DNA from: Gemmatimonadota bacterium | GTDB taxonomy: Bacteria; Gemmatimonadota; Gemmatimonadetes; Palauibacterales; Palauibacteraceae | Length of the DNA stretch: 9,570 nucleotides | Assembly: GCA_023554435.1 (NCBI GenBank) | Contig: JAMJQV010000138.1 | Location: 1-9,570, forward strand | Reading direction: 5' to 3' | In this document: one piece after another, positions 1-7,273 of the stretch | Position numbering within the stretch: position 1 is the stretch's first letter | Layout of the letters: every line of letters begins with the position of its first letter | Notes under the pieces: model-generated | Database searches by the model: none | Told to the model about the DNA's origin: nothing | Seen by the model: the letters and a program-made list of their open reading frames with translations, nothing else | Translations under genes and position numbers: made by a program

Positions 1-471
1 CCGATCCAGCAGGTCACCGCTTCCCTTCCCGCTGAGAGCGGAAACGGGAACGGGCTCGCCCAGCCCCAGGGCATGGAACTCGTGCTGAGCCATGGCGTCG
101 GCGAGTTCGTCGACTTTGTTCACGGCCAGAACCACGGGGCGGCCTGATCTGCGGAGAAGATCGGCAACGTGCTGGTCGACCGGGTGAGGCCCGGCGCGCC
201 CATCCGTGACCAGCACGATGGCTTGAGAACGCTCGATCGCAGCCAGTACCTGCTGCCGGACTTCGCGGTCGAGCGGGCGCTCGGGTACGTCACTGATTCC
301 GCCGGTGTCGACGAGCAGGAAATCCCGTCCCGCCCACTCGGCCTCGGCGAACTGCCGGTCGCGAGTGACTCCGCTGCGCTCGGCTACGATGGCAATGCGA
401 CGCCCCAGGACTCGATTGAACAGCGTGGACTTGCCCACGTTGGGCCGACCCACGATGGCAACGGTCGGAAG
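1..471 (-). CDS. der: Ribosome-assembly GTPase Der (EngA), N-terminal G domain only; runs off the left edge
   Basis: Der is a tandem-domain GTPase needed for 50S ribosomal subunit maturation. The first G domain is visible here on the minus strand: beta-1 plus P-loop PTVAIVGRPNVGKSTLFN (468 downward), the switch I threonine in SGVTRD, G3 DTGG (about 306-295), G4 NKVD (120-109) and G5 VSALSGKG (about 45-22). The second G domain and the KH-like C-terminal domain lie beyond the edge. The gene follows the DUF512 gene directly, whose TAG stop (476-474) sits at the expected Der start. The start is abnormal: the Der frame is open back to a stop at 636-634 but has no ATG, GTG or TTG until the GTG at 453, which would remove beta-1. 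The coordinate given uses the CTT at 471, which aligns with the usual first residue. No Shine-Dalgarno sequence is evident. Family identity is near certain; only the start is not. Confidence 0.95.
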
Positions 472-473
472 GC

Positions 474-1751
474 CTACAGCGCCAGCAGGGTGTCCGTCAC
501 GTACTCCGATGGGTGTATCCTCAGCTGTGGGAAGTCCCGCCTCAACTCGGAGAGCGACACGTCGTCCAGGAACAGATCCTGGTCGTTCAGAGCCGTCGCG
601 CTGAACAGAGCCAGGTCGAAATCGCGGTACGAATCAAGCGCACGCGCATAGTCGGCGCCAGAGAGCAGCCCGGCAGTCGTGACCATCGGACCGTACAGGG
701 AGTTGTGAGCCGCCACGGTGGCGACCAGAGCGCCCGAGGAGGCGGCCACCTCTTCGGCCAGCTGTGACAGGTACGGCTCCATCGAAGTCCCCGTCGCGAG
801 CACGACCTTCTTGCCGTGCAGGGACGGAAGGTCAGCGAGATCCGATCGCACGGCCGAGGAGAGAGCCGAGACGGCCCCCACCCCGTTTGCGACCAGTTCA
901 TGGTCATCGAAGTAGGCAGGGCCCGGGAGTTCACGGCCGGCCTGGAGGAACATCTCGTCGGCCGCATAGCACCAGGCGCGTCCCCGCTCCGCCAGGGCTC
1001 GTTCACGTATCGAGTCGATCGACTCGAGGGCTGCGGCGCATTCTTCCGGACTGAGCGCCCGGACGCCCCGATCCGAATTGAAATCCGTCAGGCCGACCGG
1101 CACGACCGAGAGGGACAGCACCTGTTGCTCTCGCGCGTACAGGTCGGCGATCGTTTCCTCGAGAATGGGTCCGTCGTTGATCTCCGGGCACAGCACCACC
1201 TGGGCGTGGACCTGGATGGAACCGGCCTGCAATCGGTCCAGGTGCTGTCCTATCAGCGCCGCCTTCGGATTGATGAGCATGCGAAGCCGGGCCGCGGGGT
1301 CGGTTGCATGAACGCTCACGTACAGCGGGCTGAGGCGCTGCTCGAAGATCCTCTCCCAGTCGTCCTCCCTGAGGTTGGTCAGGGTGACGTAGTGCCCGAA
1401 CATGAAGGAAAGCCGGTAGTCGTCGTCCTTGACGTACAGGGGTTGCCTCAACCGGCTGGCTTTGGGGTTTCCCTTCACGAAGCAGAACGGACATGCGTTG
1501 GTGCAGCGACGCACCTTGTCCGGCTCGGGAATCAGACCGAGGGTCTCATCGGGGTGCTTCTCGATCTCGTAGACGACGGACTCACCGGAGGGAAGGCGCG
1601 TCTCCAGATGCACCTCCGCGTCGGCCTCGAAGAACAGCAGGTCCAGGGAATCCCTGAGCTCCTTACCGTTGATCGAGATCAACGCTGCGCCGGGAGGTAT
1701 CTCCAGGTCGGCGCCGATCGAATCAAGCCTTACCCTCGCGACGCGGACCAT
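474..1751 (-). CDS. DUF512 family protein: PDZ domain plus radical-SAM-like cysteine motif
   Basis: This 425-residue protein has the layout of the DUF512 family. A PDZ-like domain occupies about residues 1-65 (ALISINGKELRDSLDLLF). A radical-SAM-type CxxxCxxC follows at C83, C87 and C90 (RRCTNACPFCF), which normally binds a 4Fe-4S cluster that cleaves S-adenosylmethionine. Next comes the family signature YVKDDDYRLSFMFGHYVTLTNL (split across about residues 106-127), then PLYVSVHAT. The C-terminal third holds the DUF512 domain proper, with an ATGTSMEPYL segment. The family's substrate is unknown. The ATG at 1751 is a reasonable start with a weak GGAA site six bases upstream. The gene opens a new unit, after the terminator at 1854-1892 and a candidate promoter at 1799-1827. 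It ends at the start of der, and DUF512-der adjacency also occurs in Firmicutes, so a shared role in ribosome assembly or RNA/protein modification is a reasonable guess but not shown. Confidence 0.9.
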   Translation of the reverse strand: MVRVARVRLDSIGADLEIPPGAALISINGKELRDSLDLLFFEADAEVHLETRLPSGESVVYEIEKHPDETLGLIPEPDKVRRCTNACPFCFVKGNPKASRLRQPLYVKDDDYRLSFMFGHYVTLTNLREDDWERIFEQRLSPLYVSVHATDPAARLRMLINPKAALIGQHLDRLQAGSIQVHAQVVLCPEINDGPILEETIADLYAREQQVLSLSVVPVGLTDFNSDRGVRALSPEECAAALESIDSIRERALAERGRAWCYAADEMFLQAGRELPGPAYFDDHELVANGVGAVSALSSAVRSDLADLPSLHGKKVVLATGTSMEPYLSQLAEEVAASSGALVATVAAHNSLYGPMVTTAGLLSGADYARALDSYRDFDLALFSATALNDQDLFLDDVSLSELRRDFPQLRIHPSEYVTDTLLAL

Positions 1752-1798
1752 TCGGTATTCCAGGGTGCAGGACGTGGGACTTCAAGTGGGCCCCGCGG

Positions 1799-1827
1799 AA
1801 TATATCTGCGCGGAGCGGTGCCTCCAA
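1799..1827 (-). promoter_or_regulatory. Candidate sigma70-type promoter for DUF512-der
   Basis: Read on the minus strand, TTGGAG (1827-1822) and TATATT (1804-1799) are separated by exactly 17 bases. The -10 box matches the consensus at five of six positions and the -35 at three of six. A start near 1792 would give a leader of about 40 bases before the ATG at 1751. It lies just downstream of a terminator, where a new promoter is needed, and is AT-rich in GC-rich surroundings. Inferred from position and sequence only. Confidence 0.5.
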
Positions 1828-1853
1828 CTGACCGGAGGCCGGCGGCGAAGATG

Positions 1854-1892
1854 AAAAAACGGGCGGGAATCCGATGCCGGATCCCCGCCCGT
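1854..1892 (-). terminator. Rho-independent terminator after the TPR gene
   Basis: On the minus strand a 15-base-pair stem (1892-1878 with 1873-1859, one G-T wobble) closes a four-base GCAT loop and is followed by six T residues (1859-1854). The stem is GC-rich at its base (ACGGGCGGG with CCCGCCCGT). It begins 20 bases after the TPR stop codon, so it ends that transcription unit and separates it from DUF512-der. Confidence 0.92.
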
Positions 1893-1911
1893 CTGTCGAC
1901 GCATCCGAACC

Positions 1912-3255
1912 TCAGTCGCCGGTCGATCCGCTTCCGGAGTACTGAAAGCCCGAGACGATCTCTTCCGTCTGAAACTGAAGGAGGAACGATGTCGCTTCTC
2001 CCTCCGGCGGAAGCGCAATCAACAGGTCCTCGCTGATGATCACGTCTCCAGTCTCGCCCAGCAGCTCGACCGGCACGGTGACTTCGAGGCCGGCGGCGGC
2101 GCTCTTGTTCATCACCTGACCCTCGACACTGTAGACGCCCTCGGAAACCGAGGCCAACTGGGATCGCAGGAATTCGAACTCCAGGGCGTCCCTGCGCTCG
2201 AGAACCGCGAGGGCCTCGTCGGCGCTCTGCATCTCGCGGTGCGCGTTGGCCAGGAGGTTGTAGTTGACCGACTCGTAGGGGTAGCGGCCAACCAGCTCAC
2301 CCGCGATCGGAATGAGCTCTTCGTAGCGCTCGGCCTGATAGTACGTGTTCGCCAGGTTCTCCATGGTCTCCTTGTTGAGCGGATTCATCTCGTGAGCCCG
2401 CTCGAAGGCGATGGCTGCCTGGGCGAAGTCCTGGGCCCTGTAGAGCCCGATCCCCACCTGGGACCACTGCCTGAAACTCAGGTCGTCCCGCTGGAGGAGC
2501 TCCGCGAACAGCTGTTCAGCGCCCTCGGCATCCCCCGAGTCCATGAGCGCGACCGCGTAGTTCAACAGTCCAAGCACGTCGTCAGGATTGTCGCTGGCGT
2601 AGTCGGAGTAGATTGCGAGAGCCTCGTCCGCTCGCCCCTCCATCCTCAGCAACTCGGCCAGGTTGATGCTGGCGGCCCGGACCATGTCCGGCTCACCACC
2701 GACCTCGAGGGCTCGCTCGTACATCTCCATCGCCGTGGCGTTGTCGCCCTGCTGCTGATAGATGTTCGCGGCGTTGGTCAGGGAGCGGGAGTCCTCGTAG
2801 ATCACGTTAGCCTGCAGGAAGCTCGCGAGTGCGGCGTCCTGGTCACCGGCACGTAGCGAGTTGATGCCCGAGTTGAACAGAGGTACCCATGCGTTGAACC
2901 GAAGCTCGCTGATCACGTCCGTGCATGCCGGATCCGAACCGTCGAGCTTGTTGAGCATCGAGTCGGCACCGGCATAGTCGCGTAGACCGAGGTATGCCAG
3001 GCCGGCCAGGAGGTAGGCCCGCGGCAGCGGATCCTCGTCCGTCAGAGCTGGCTCCAGCGTCCGGATCGCCCGCGCGTACCGGTCTTCCTTGGGCTGAGGA
3101 TCGTCTCGCCGCGCCGCATAGCTGAGTTCGACGTCGGCGCCTCGCGTATGCTGGTTCCCCTTCTCGGCGCACTCCTGGGCCCATAAGATCGCCGGCAGAC
3201 CAAAGACCGCGACGAGACCCGCTGCCACGCTGTACTTAAACGAATTTCTGAGCAT
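1912..3255 (-). CDS. Exported tetratricopeptide-repeat protein with C-terminal FxLyD-like beta domain
   Basis: The 447-residue product starts at the ATG at 3255, chosen because a GAGGT site sits five bases upstream and the first 26 residues form a classical signal peptide (MLRNSFKYSV, a hydrophobic core, likely cleavage after LWA before QEC). The open frame extends further upstream, but that part is low-complexity and unsupported. There is no lipobox: C29 is preceded by WAQE. TPR-like helical pairs run from about residue 60 to 360; clear units are DAALASFLQANVIYED, NAANIYQQQGDNATAMEMYERAL, NLAELLRMEGRADEALAIYSDYA, AAIAFERAHEMNPLNKETMENLA and ANTYYQAERYEELIPIAGEL. Residues about 375-440 are a beta-rich domain (VEGQVMNKSA to LLQFQTEEI) resembling FxLyD-type extracellular modules. 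C29 and C111 could form a disulfide. A periplasmic scaffold or assembly role is likely; the partner is unknown. It is followed by a strong terminator. Confidence 0.88.
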   Translation of the reverse strand: MLRNSFKYSVAAGLVAVFGLPAILWAQECAEKGNQHTRGADVELSYAARRDDPQPKEDRYARAIRTLEPALTDEDPLPRAYLLAGLAYLGLRDYAGADSMLNKLDGSDPACTDVISELRFNAWVPLFNSGINSLRAGDQDAALASFLQANVIYEDSRSLTNAANIYQQQGDNATAMEMYERALEVGGEPDMVRAASINLAELLRMEGRADEALAIYSDYASDNPDDVLGLLNYAVALMDSGDAEGAEQLFAELLQRDDLSFRQWSQVGIGLYRAQDFAQAAIAFERAHEMNPLNKETMENLANTYYQAERYEELIPIAGELVGRYPYESVNYNLLANAHREMQSADEALAVLERRDALEFEFLRSQLASVSEGVYSVEGQVMNKSAAAGLEVTVPVELLGETGDVIISEDLLIALPPEGEATSFLLQFQTEEIVSGFQYSGSGSTGD

Positions 3256-3462
3256 AGTTACCTCAAGTGTCGTAATCGCAACGCACTGACGGCGCAAAGC
3301 GAGTTCCGCGTTCTTGCCCGTGTTCGAGTCGTGGCGCCGCCCCGCCCGGACGGCCCGGCAAGAAGTTCGGGGCCATCCTGCCACCCCGTGCCTGCGGGTG
3401 CAAGTCCCGCCTTCCCTTGTACGCTGAGCGCCCGGGCATGGTTCCGTCTGATCTGCGCACGC
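3256..3462 (-). other. Intergenic leader between uvrC and the TPR gene
   Basis: These 207 bases hold no convincing gene. Near the TPR end is the ribosome binding site GAGGT. An 8-base inverted repeat (TTCTTGCC at 3311-3318 and GGCAAGAA at 3357-3364) flanks a very GC-rich core and could fold as a long stem in the TPR transcript. No T-tract follows any hairpin, so no intrinsic terminator for uvrC is seen. No good -35/-10 pair was found; TTGCAC-17-CAGGAT and TTGCGC-17-TACGAC are weak. The TPR gene may therefore be read through from uvrC or use a promoter not recognisable here. Confidence 0.4.
3260..3264 (-). promoter_or_regulatory. Ribosome binding site fixing the TPR protein start
   Basis: On the minus strand GAGGT lies immediately before AACT and the ATG at 3255, giving four to five bases of spacing. 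Together with the signal peptide beginning at that ATG, it rejects the longer upstream start of the same open frame. Confidence 0.75.
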
Positions 3463-5313
3463 CTACCCGTCCGTTCCCGTCTTTCCGGAGAGTGCGGCGA
3501 GGATGCGCCTGGCCGTAGCGGGGCCGACTCCGGGCACTCGAGTCAGCTCTTCCAGGCTGGCCTTCCGGATCTCCGCGAGGCTCCCGAATTCCCGCAGAAG
3601 GTCCTTCTCACGAGTGGGACCCACGCCCGGCACCTCCGAGAGCCCGGATCGAAGGGTACGGCGCCTCCGCAGCTTCCGATTGTAGTCGACGGCGAATCGA
3701 TGGGCTTCGTCCCGGGCATGCTGAAGCCAGCGCAGGCCCTGGTTCCGGCGATCGAGGACCAGGGGTTCACTCGATCCGGGCACGAACACCTCCTCGAGGC
3801 GCTTCGCGAGCGCCACCACCGGAATATCCGACACGCCGGCGCTTTCCATGGCGTGCCGCGCCGCGCCGAGTTGTCCCTTTCCTCCATCGATCACGACCAG
3901 GTCGGGAATCGTCTCGCCCTTCGTCACCCGGCGGACGAAGTACCGCCCCACGACTTCCTGCATCATGGAGAAGTCGTCGGTCTGGCCGTCGTTCGTCTCC
4001 CGAATCCGAAAGCGCCTGTACTCCTTCTTGCGTGGGACGCCGTCGCGCAGCCAGACGGAGCTGCCGACGGAGTCGCGCCCACCGAGGGTCGAGATGTCGA
4101 AACAGGCGATATCCCGAGGAGGAGACTCGAGGCCCAGGGCGGCGGCCAGCTCACGGGCGCCAGGTGGGACCGTGAGCTCACCCGTCCGGCCTGACTCGAG
4201 TTCCGTCCTTTCCGCCAGGATGTGCGCGGCATTGCCCTCGGCGAGCTCCAGAAGCCGGCGCTTGGTTCCCCGCTGTGGCACCCGGATGGCGAAGGCCCCC
4301 TCCCGGCGCTCGGCGAGCATGGATGCGATCAGCGCGCGATCCTCGAAGTCTGCCGGGACCAGCAACTCGGGTGGCAGTTCCTCTTGCCGCAGGTAGGCTC
4401 CCTTGATCGCGGCCGAGGTCAGCGCCGAGAGGTCGTCCGTTCCTTCGCCGACCTGGAGGAAGTGCACGTACCGGCCGAGGAGCTTACCCTCACGAACGCG
4501 CAGGAAGAGGGCACAAACGGCTTCCCCGCTTCTCGAGATGCCCAGGACGTCGCGGTCCCCGCCCCGGAAGTCGATGGACGTCTGTCGCTTCTCCATGGCC
4601 CCCAGACCACGAAGTATGTCACGAAGGCCCGCTGCGCGCTCGAATTCGAGGCCCTCGGCTGCTTCATCCATCTGCCGACGCACGTCTCGCTTGAGCCGGC
4701 CGGTTTGTCCGGACAGGATCTCCAGAATCTGGTCGATCATCTCGCGATAGTCGGCCTGTGACTGCCTGGCCACGCAGGGGGCGCGGCATCGGTCGATGAA
4801 GTAGTCCAGACAAGGTCGGTCCGGTGCCTCTCCCGGAAGATCATAGTGGCAGCTGCGTACCGAGTACATCTGCCGGATCATCCTCAGGGCCCGTCGCATG
4901 GCTCCGACGTCCGTAAACGGACCGAAGTAGCGCGAGCCATCGCGGACCAGGCGCCGGGTGACCAGGACCCTTGGAAACGGCTCGTGTACCGTCACTTTGA
5001 CATAGGGAAAGGACTTGTCATCCCGCAACTGGATGTTGAACCTGGGGGCGTGCTCCTTGATCAGGTTCGACTCCAGCAGCAGCGCCTCGGCGGGTGACGC
5101 AACGACAAAGGTCTCCACCGATGCCGTGCGACGCGACAGTTCGCGAAGCTTGAAGGATCGATCCCCCGCAGCGCCGAAGTAGCTGCGCACCCGGCTTCGC
5201 AGCGACGTGGCCTTCCCTATGTACAGGATCTCTCCACCATCGGCGCGGAACATGTAGACGCCCGGTCGGTTCGGGAGCGTCTTCAGCTGTTCCTGCAAAC
5301 GCTCAGCCGGCAA
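3463..5313 (-). CDS. uvrC: UvrABC excision nuclease subunit C
   Basis: UvrC makes both incisions flanking a lesion in nucleotide excision repair, acting with UvrA and UvrB. At 616 residues it is full length. The N-terminal GIY-YIG nuclease shows GVY (18-20), YIGK (31-34), R39 and the acidic ALLLE (E81). Four cysteines (C155, C168, C176, C180) match the known iron-sulfur cluster spacing. The UVR domain that contacts UvrB is at about 211-240 (MDEAAEGLEFERAAGLRD). The RNase H-like nuclease has D406 (CFDIS), D476 (VVIDGGKGQ) and H538 (RDEAHRFA), which carry out the 5' cut. Tandem helix-hairpin-helix motifs (VPGVGPTREKDLL and VPGVGPATARRIL) end the protein. The start is TTG at 5313 with GAGGG eight bases upstream, inside the end of murJ (11-base overlap), so translation is probably coupled. 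A second TTG five codons in is the alternative. Confidence 0.98.
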   Translation of the reverse strand: MPAERLQEQLKTLPNRPGVYMFRADGGEILYIGKATSLRSRVRSYFGAAGDRSFKLRELSRRTASVETFVVASPAEALLLESNLIKEHAPRFNIQLRDDKSFPYVKVTVHEPFPRVLVTRRLVRDGSRYFGPFTDVGAMRRALRMIRQMYSVRSCHYDLPGEAPDRPCLDYFIDRCRAPCVARQSQADYREMIDQILEILSGQTGRLKRDVRRQMDEAAEGLEFERAAGLRDILRGLGAMEKRQTSIDFRGGDRDVLGISRSGEAVCALFLRVREGKLLGRYVHFLQVGEGTDDLSALTSAAIKGAYLRQEELPPELLVPADFEDRALIASMLAERREGAFAIRVPQRGTKRRLLELAEGNAAHILAERTELESGRTGELTVPPGARELAAALGLESPPRDIACFDISTLGGRDSVGSSVWLRDGVPRKKEYRRFRIRETNDGQTDDFSMMQEVVGRYFVRRVTKGETIPDLVVIDGGKGQLGAARHAMESAGVSDIPVVALAKRLEEVFVPGSSEPLVLDRRNQGLRWLQHARDEAHRFAVDYNRKLRRRRTLRSGLSEVPGVGPTREKDLLREFGSLAEIRKASLEELTRVPGVGPATARRILAALSGKTGTDG

Positions 5314-6937
5314 CCTGCTGGCCCTCTTCAGGGAGGATGGTCGGGGGCCGCCTCGCGATCAGGAGATACGGCACCGCTCCTGCGGCGCCGATTGCCAGCA
5401 GCAGAGCGAGGTCGGAGAAGAAACCGCCGCCGGACCACAGCGGTGCCAGCCATGCGCGCACGGCGCTGCCGGCGATGCCTGCTGCTACGGCGCCCGCCGC
5501 GAGCCGGAGTGTCGCCCATGCCGACTTGCCATCGAAAAGGGCGCCGATTCGCCGGCCGAGCATGGTCCACAGAAGGAGGAGGTTGATCCAGGCCCCCGCC
5601 GCTCCGCCGAGCGCGATCCCCATCGCCGCGTAGGGTCGGTAAGGATCCGGCAGCCGGGCCCGCCCGAGGAGAGTGAGTAGAACGGCAATCCCGATGCCGC
5701 AGGTTACGGAAGCTGCGGCGAGCAACATGGGAGTGCGTGTGTCCTGCAAGGCGTGAAAGCCGCTGGCGAACAGCTTCAGAGAGCTCGAGGCCACCAGGCC
5801 GAGAGCGTACGTGCCCAGCACTGCCGCAACAAGGACCGTGCTTGCCTCCGTGAACGCGCGGCGCTCGTAGATCAGACGAATCACCAGGTCCCCGAACAGC
5901 AGGTAGAACACCGCCGCCGGAAGCACGAAGAACAGAATCTGAAAGAAGCCGTTGACGAGGCGGGGCTTGAGCCGGGCTGCTGTCGCGTCTCTCGACATAT
6001 TGGGCAAGGACGCCGCAGCCACAGCGATCCCGAAAAGGCTGATCGGAAGGTAGATCAGCCTCTGCGAGTAGCCGAGCGCGGACATGGCACTTGTCCCGAC
6101 GAGCGTGGCCAGGGCAATGTCGACCAGCGTCGAAACCTGGAAGATCCCCTGGCTCGAGATGACCGGCAGGGTGTTGCGGGCGACCCGACGGACGGGCTCC
6201 CAGCTCCAGGAGATCCTCGGACGCAGGGATCCCGTCAGCTTGCGGGCCGCCGGCACCTGTACCGCTACCTGCAGCAAGCTCCCCACCAGCGCGGACCAGG
6301 CCAGCGCGTGCGCCAACCTCTGGCTCCCGGCCGCCTGTGCGACGAACAGGCCGACGATCTGGGACACATTCCAGACGGTAGGAGCGACGAATGGGAGGAA
6401 GAACTTGCCATGGCTGTTGAGAACTCCCAGGAACCACGCCCCAACGATGAGAGCCCCGGACATCGGAAACAGGATTCTCACCAACTCCGTGGTGACCCGA
6501 CGGGCGTCCTCTTCTGCTCCCACCATGACCACGCTCGTGATCCACGGAGCGAGGATCACCCCGAGGGCGCTCAGGAGCACCGCGGCGGTCAGCACGAGGC
6601 CCAGCACCGAAGAAGCCAGCCGGCCGGATTCCTCCGACGAGGCACCTTGCTTCTCCAGGGTCTCTGAATAGACCGGAACGAACGCCGCGGAGAGCGTGCC
6701 CTCTCCGAGAAGATTGCGAATGATGTTGGGGATCTTGATCGCCGCCCAGTAGGCGTCGGCAAGCAAGCCGGTACCAAGGAAGGCTGCCAATGCGGAATCT
6801 CGGGCGAGGCCCGTGATTCGACTGAGGAAGATCCCGGCTCCGACGGCCGTGGCCGGCCGGCGGCGAAACGGATTCAGCCGGCGTTCCGCGATCGGGACAC
6901 CGGGGGACCCGTCAGTGGCAGGGGCCGCGTCACTCAC
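5303..6937 (-). CDS. murJ: Lipid II flippase MurJ (MviN family)
   Basis: MurJ moves the peptidoglycan precursor lipid II across the cytoplasmic membrane. The 544-residue protein is hydrophobic throughout and has the MviN/MurJ signature from residue 33: SRITGLARD, DAYWAAIKIPNIIRNLLGEG and AFVPVYSE. Residues equivalent to the functionally important arginines of E. coli MurJ are kept: R40 (R18), R46 (R24), R74 (R52) and R293 in YSQRLIYLPISLFGIA (R270). The lipid-binding region around LFPMSGALIVGAWFLGVLNS (158-174) is also typical, and the length fits the usual 14 helices. A polar, arginine-rich tail of about 30 residues precedes helix 1. The start is GTG at 6937, overlapping the end of the upstream coiled-coil gene by eight bases with no clear Shine-Dalgarno site, which suggests translational coupling. 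The pairing with uvrC appears to be a transcriptional convenience, not a shared pathway. Confidence 0.97.
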   Translation of the reverse strand: MSDAAPATDGSPGVPIAERRLNPFRRRPATAVGAGIFLSRITGLARDSALAAFLGTGLLADAYWAAIKIPNIIRNLLGEGTLSAAFVPVYSETLEKQGASSEESGRLASSVLGLVLTAAVLLSALGVILAPWITSVVMVGAEEDARRVTTELVRILFPMSGALIVGAWFLGVLNSHGKFFLPFVAPTVWNVSQIVGLFVAQAAGSQRLAHALAWSALVGSLLQVAVQVPAARKLTGSLRPRISWSWEPVRRVARNTLPVISSQGIFQVSTLVDIALATLVGTSAMSALGYSQRLIYLPISLFGIAVAAASLPNMSRDATAARLKPRLVNGFFQILFFVLPAAVFYLLFGDLVIRLIYERRAFTEASTVLVAAVLGTYALGLVASSSLKLFASGFHALQDTRTPMLLAAASVTCGIGIAVLLTLLGRARLPDPYRPYAAMGIALGGAAGAWINLLLLWTMLGRRIGALFDGKSAWATLRLAAGAVAAGIAGSAVRAWLAPLWSGGGFFSDLALLLAIGAAGAVPYLLIARRPPTILPEEGQQVAG

Positions 6938-7205
6938 CCGGCCCGAGGCGAGAAGCGTCGTCGCCGCCGGTTCCCTCTACCAACCGGCGCACGAACTCCG
7001 TCTCTTCGCGAAGACTCTCCATGCTCTCGGTCAGGTACTTGACCTCGGCCGCCAGCTCATCGACCCGTGATTCGAGTTCGGGCGACTTCCCGTCCTCACT
7101 GCCCCGGGCAATACGATTGGCCCACGCCTGCCCAACAGACGAGTCCAGAACGATCGCGAGGATCGGGATCATGAGGACGAGACCGATGATAACGGCCCAG
7201 TGCAC
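6930..7205 (-). CDS. Small membrane-anchored coiled-coil protein, PspB-like in topology
   Basis: The 91-residue product has one N-terminal membrane helix (about residues 3-20, WAVIIGLVLMIPILAIVL). A short polar linker follows, then a heptad-rich helix (about 44-76) including LESRVDELAAEVKYL and LREETEFVRRLVE, and a loose acidic tail. This small one-helix-plus-coiled-coil plan resembles phage shock protein B, which binds PspC and PspA during membrane stress, but similarity is in layout rather than proven sequence. The start is GTG at 7205 with GGCGG five bases upstream; the next ATG (M12) would cut the membrane helix. It overlaps murJ by eight bases, so it is probably co-translated with the flippase and may assist it or sense envelope state. 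The reading frame is judged real because of tight packing, a sensible membrane helix and heptad pattern; its function is unknown. Confidence 0.75.
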   Translation of the reverse strand: MHWAVIIGLVLMIPILAIVLDSSVGQAWANRIARGSEDGKSPELESRVDELAAEVKYLTESMESLREETEFVRRLVEGTGGDDASRLGPGE

Positions 7206-7235
7206 GCCTACCGCCTGTCGAGAGTCAGTCGAAGG

Positions 7236-7254
7236 GCCGCGAATCGATCGCGGC
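7236..7254 (-). other. Intercistronic stem-loop after bshC
   Basis: A perfect 7-base-pair stem (GCCGCGA with TCGCGGC) closes a 5-base loop, about 20 bases after the bshC stop. No T-run follows, so it is not a standard terminator. It could protect or process the bshC transcript end, or cause partial attenuation before the coiled-coil-murJ-uvrC genes. In such GC-rich sequence a hairpin of this size may also be chance. Confidence 0.4.
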
Positions 7255-7273
7255 GCCCGGAACGTTGGCTAAC

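Noticed and set aside
474..636. Programmed -1 frameshift fusing DUF512 to Der
   Set aside because: The Der frame is open here and has no start, but no slippery heptamer or strong downstream hairpin was seen, and DUF512 ends at its normal place.
816..2036. A 406-codon plus-strand open frame, and similar long plus-strand frames at 3331-4194, 5753-6667 and 7886-8983
   Set aside because: They lie antisense to DUF512, uvrC, murJ and bshC, which have clear family motifs. Their translations are low-complexity, rich in R, G, P and Q and show no domain. Such frames are expected opposite GC-rich genes.
3394..3410. tRNA-like T-arm: GCGGG, 7-base loop TGCAAGT, CCCGC on the plus strand
   Set aside because: No matching acceptor strand, anticodon arm or D-arm was found upstream, and the loop has G where tRNAs have T55. 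Probably a chance hairpin.
3385..3460. Upstream extension of the TPR frame to 3384, and a 65-codon minus-strand frame at 3263-3460
   Set aside because: Both are basic, low-complexity translations of the intergenic region. The signal peptide and GAGGT site fix the TPR start at 3255.
7236..7254. Rho-independent terminator after bshC
   Set aside because: The stem is only 7 base pairs and has no T-run on the minus strand, so it is recorded as a plain stem-loop.
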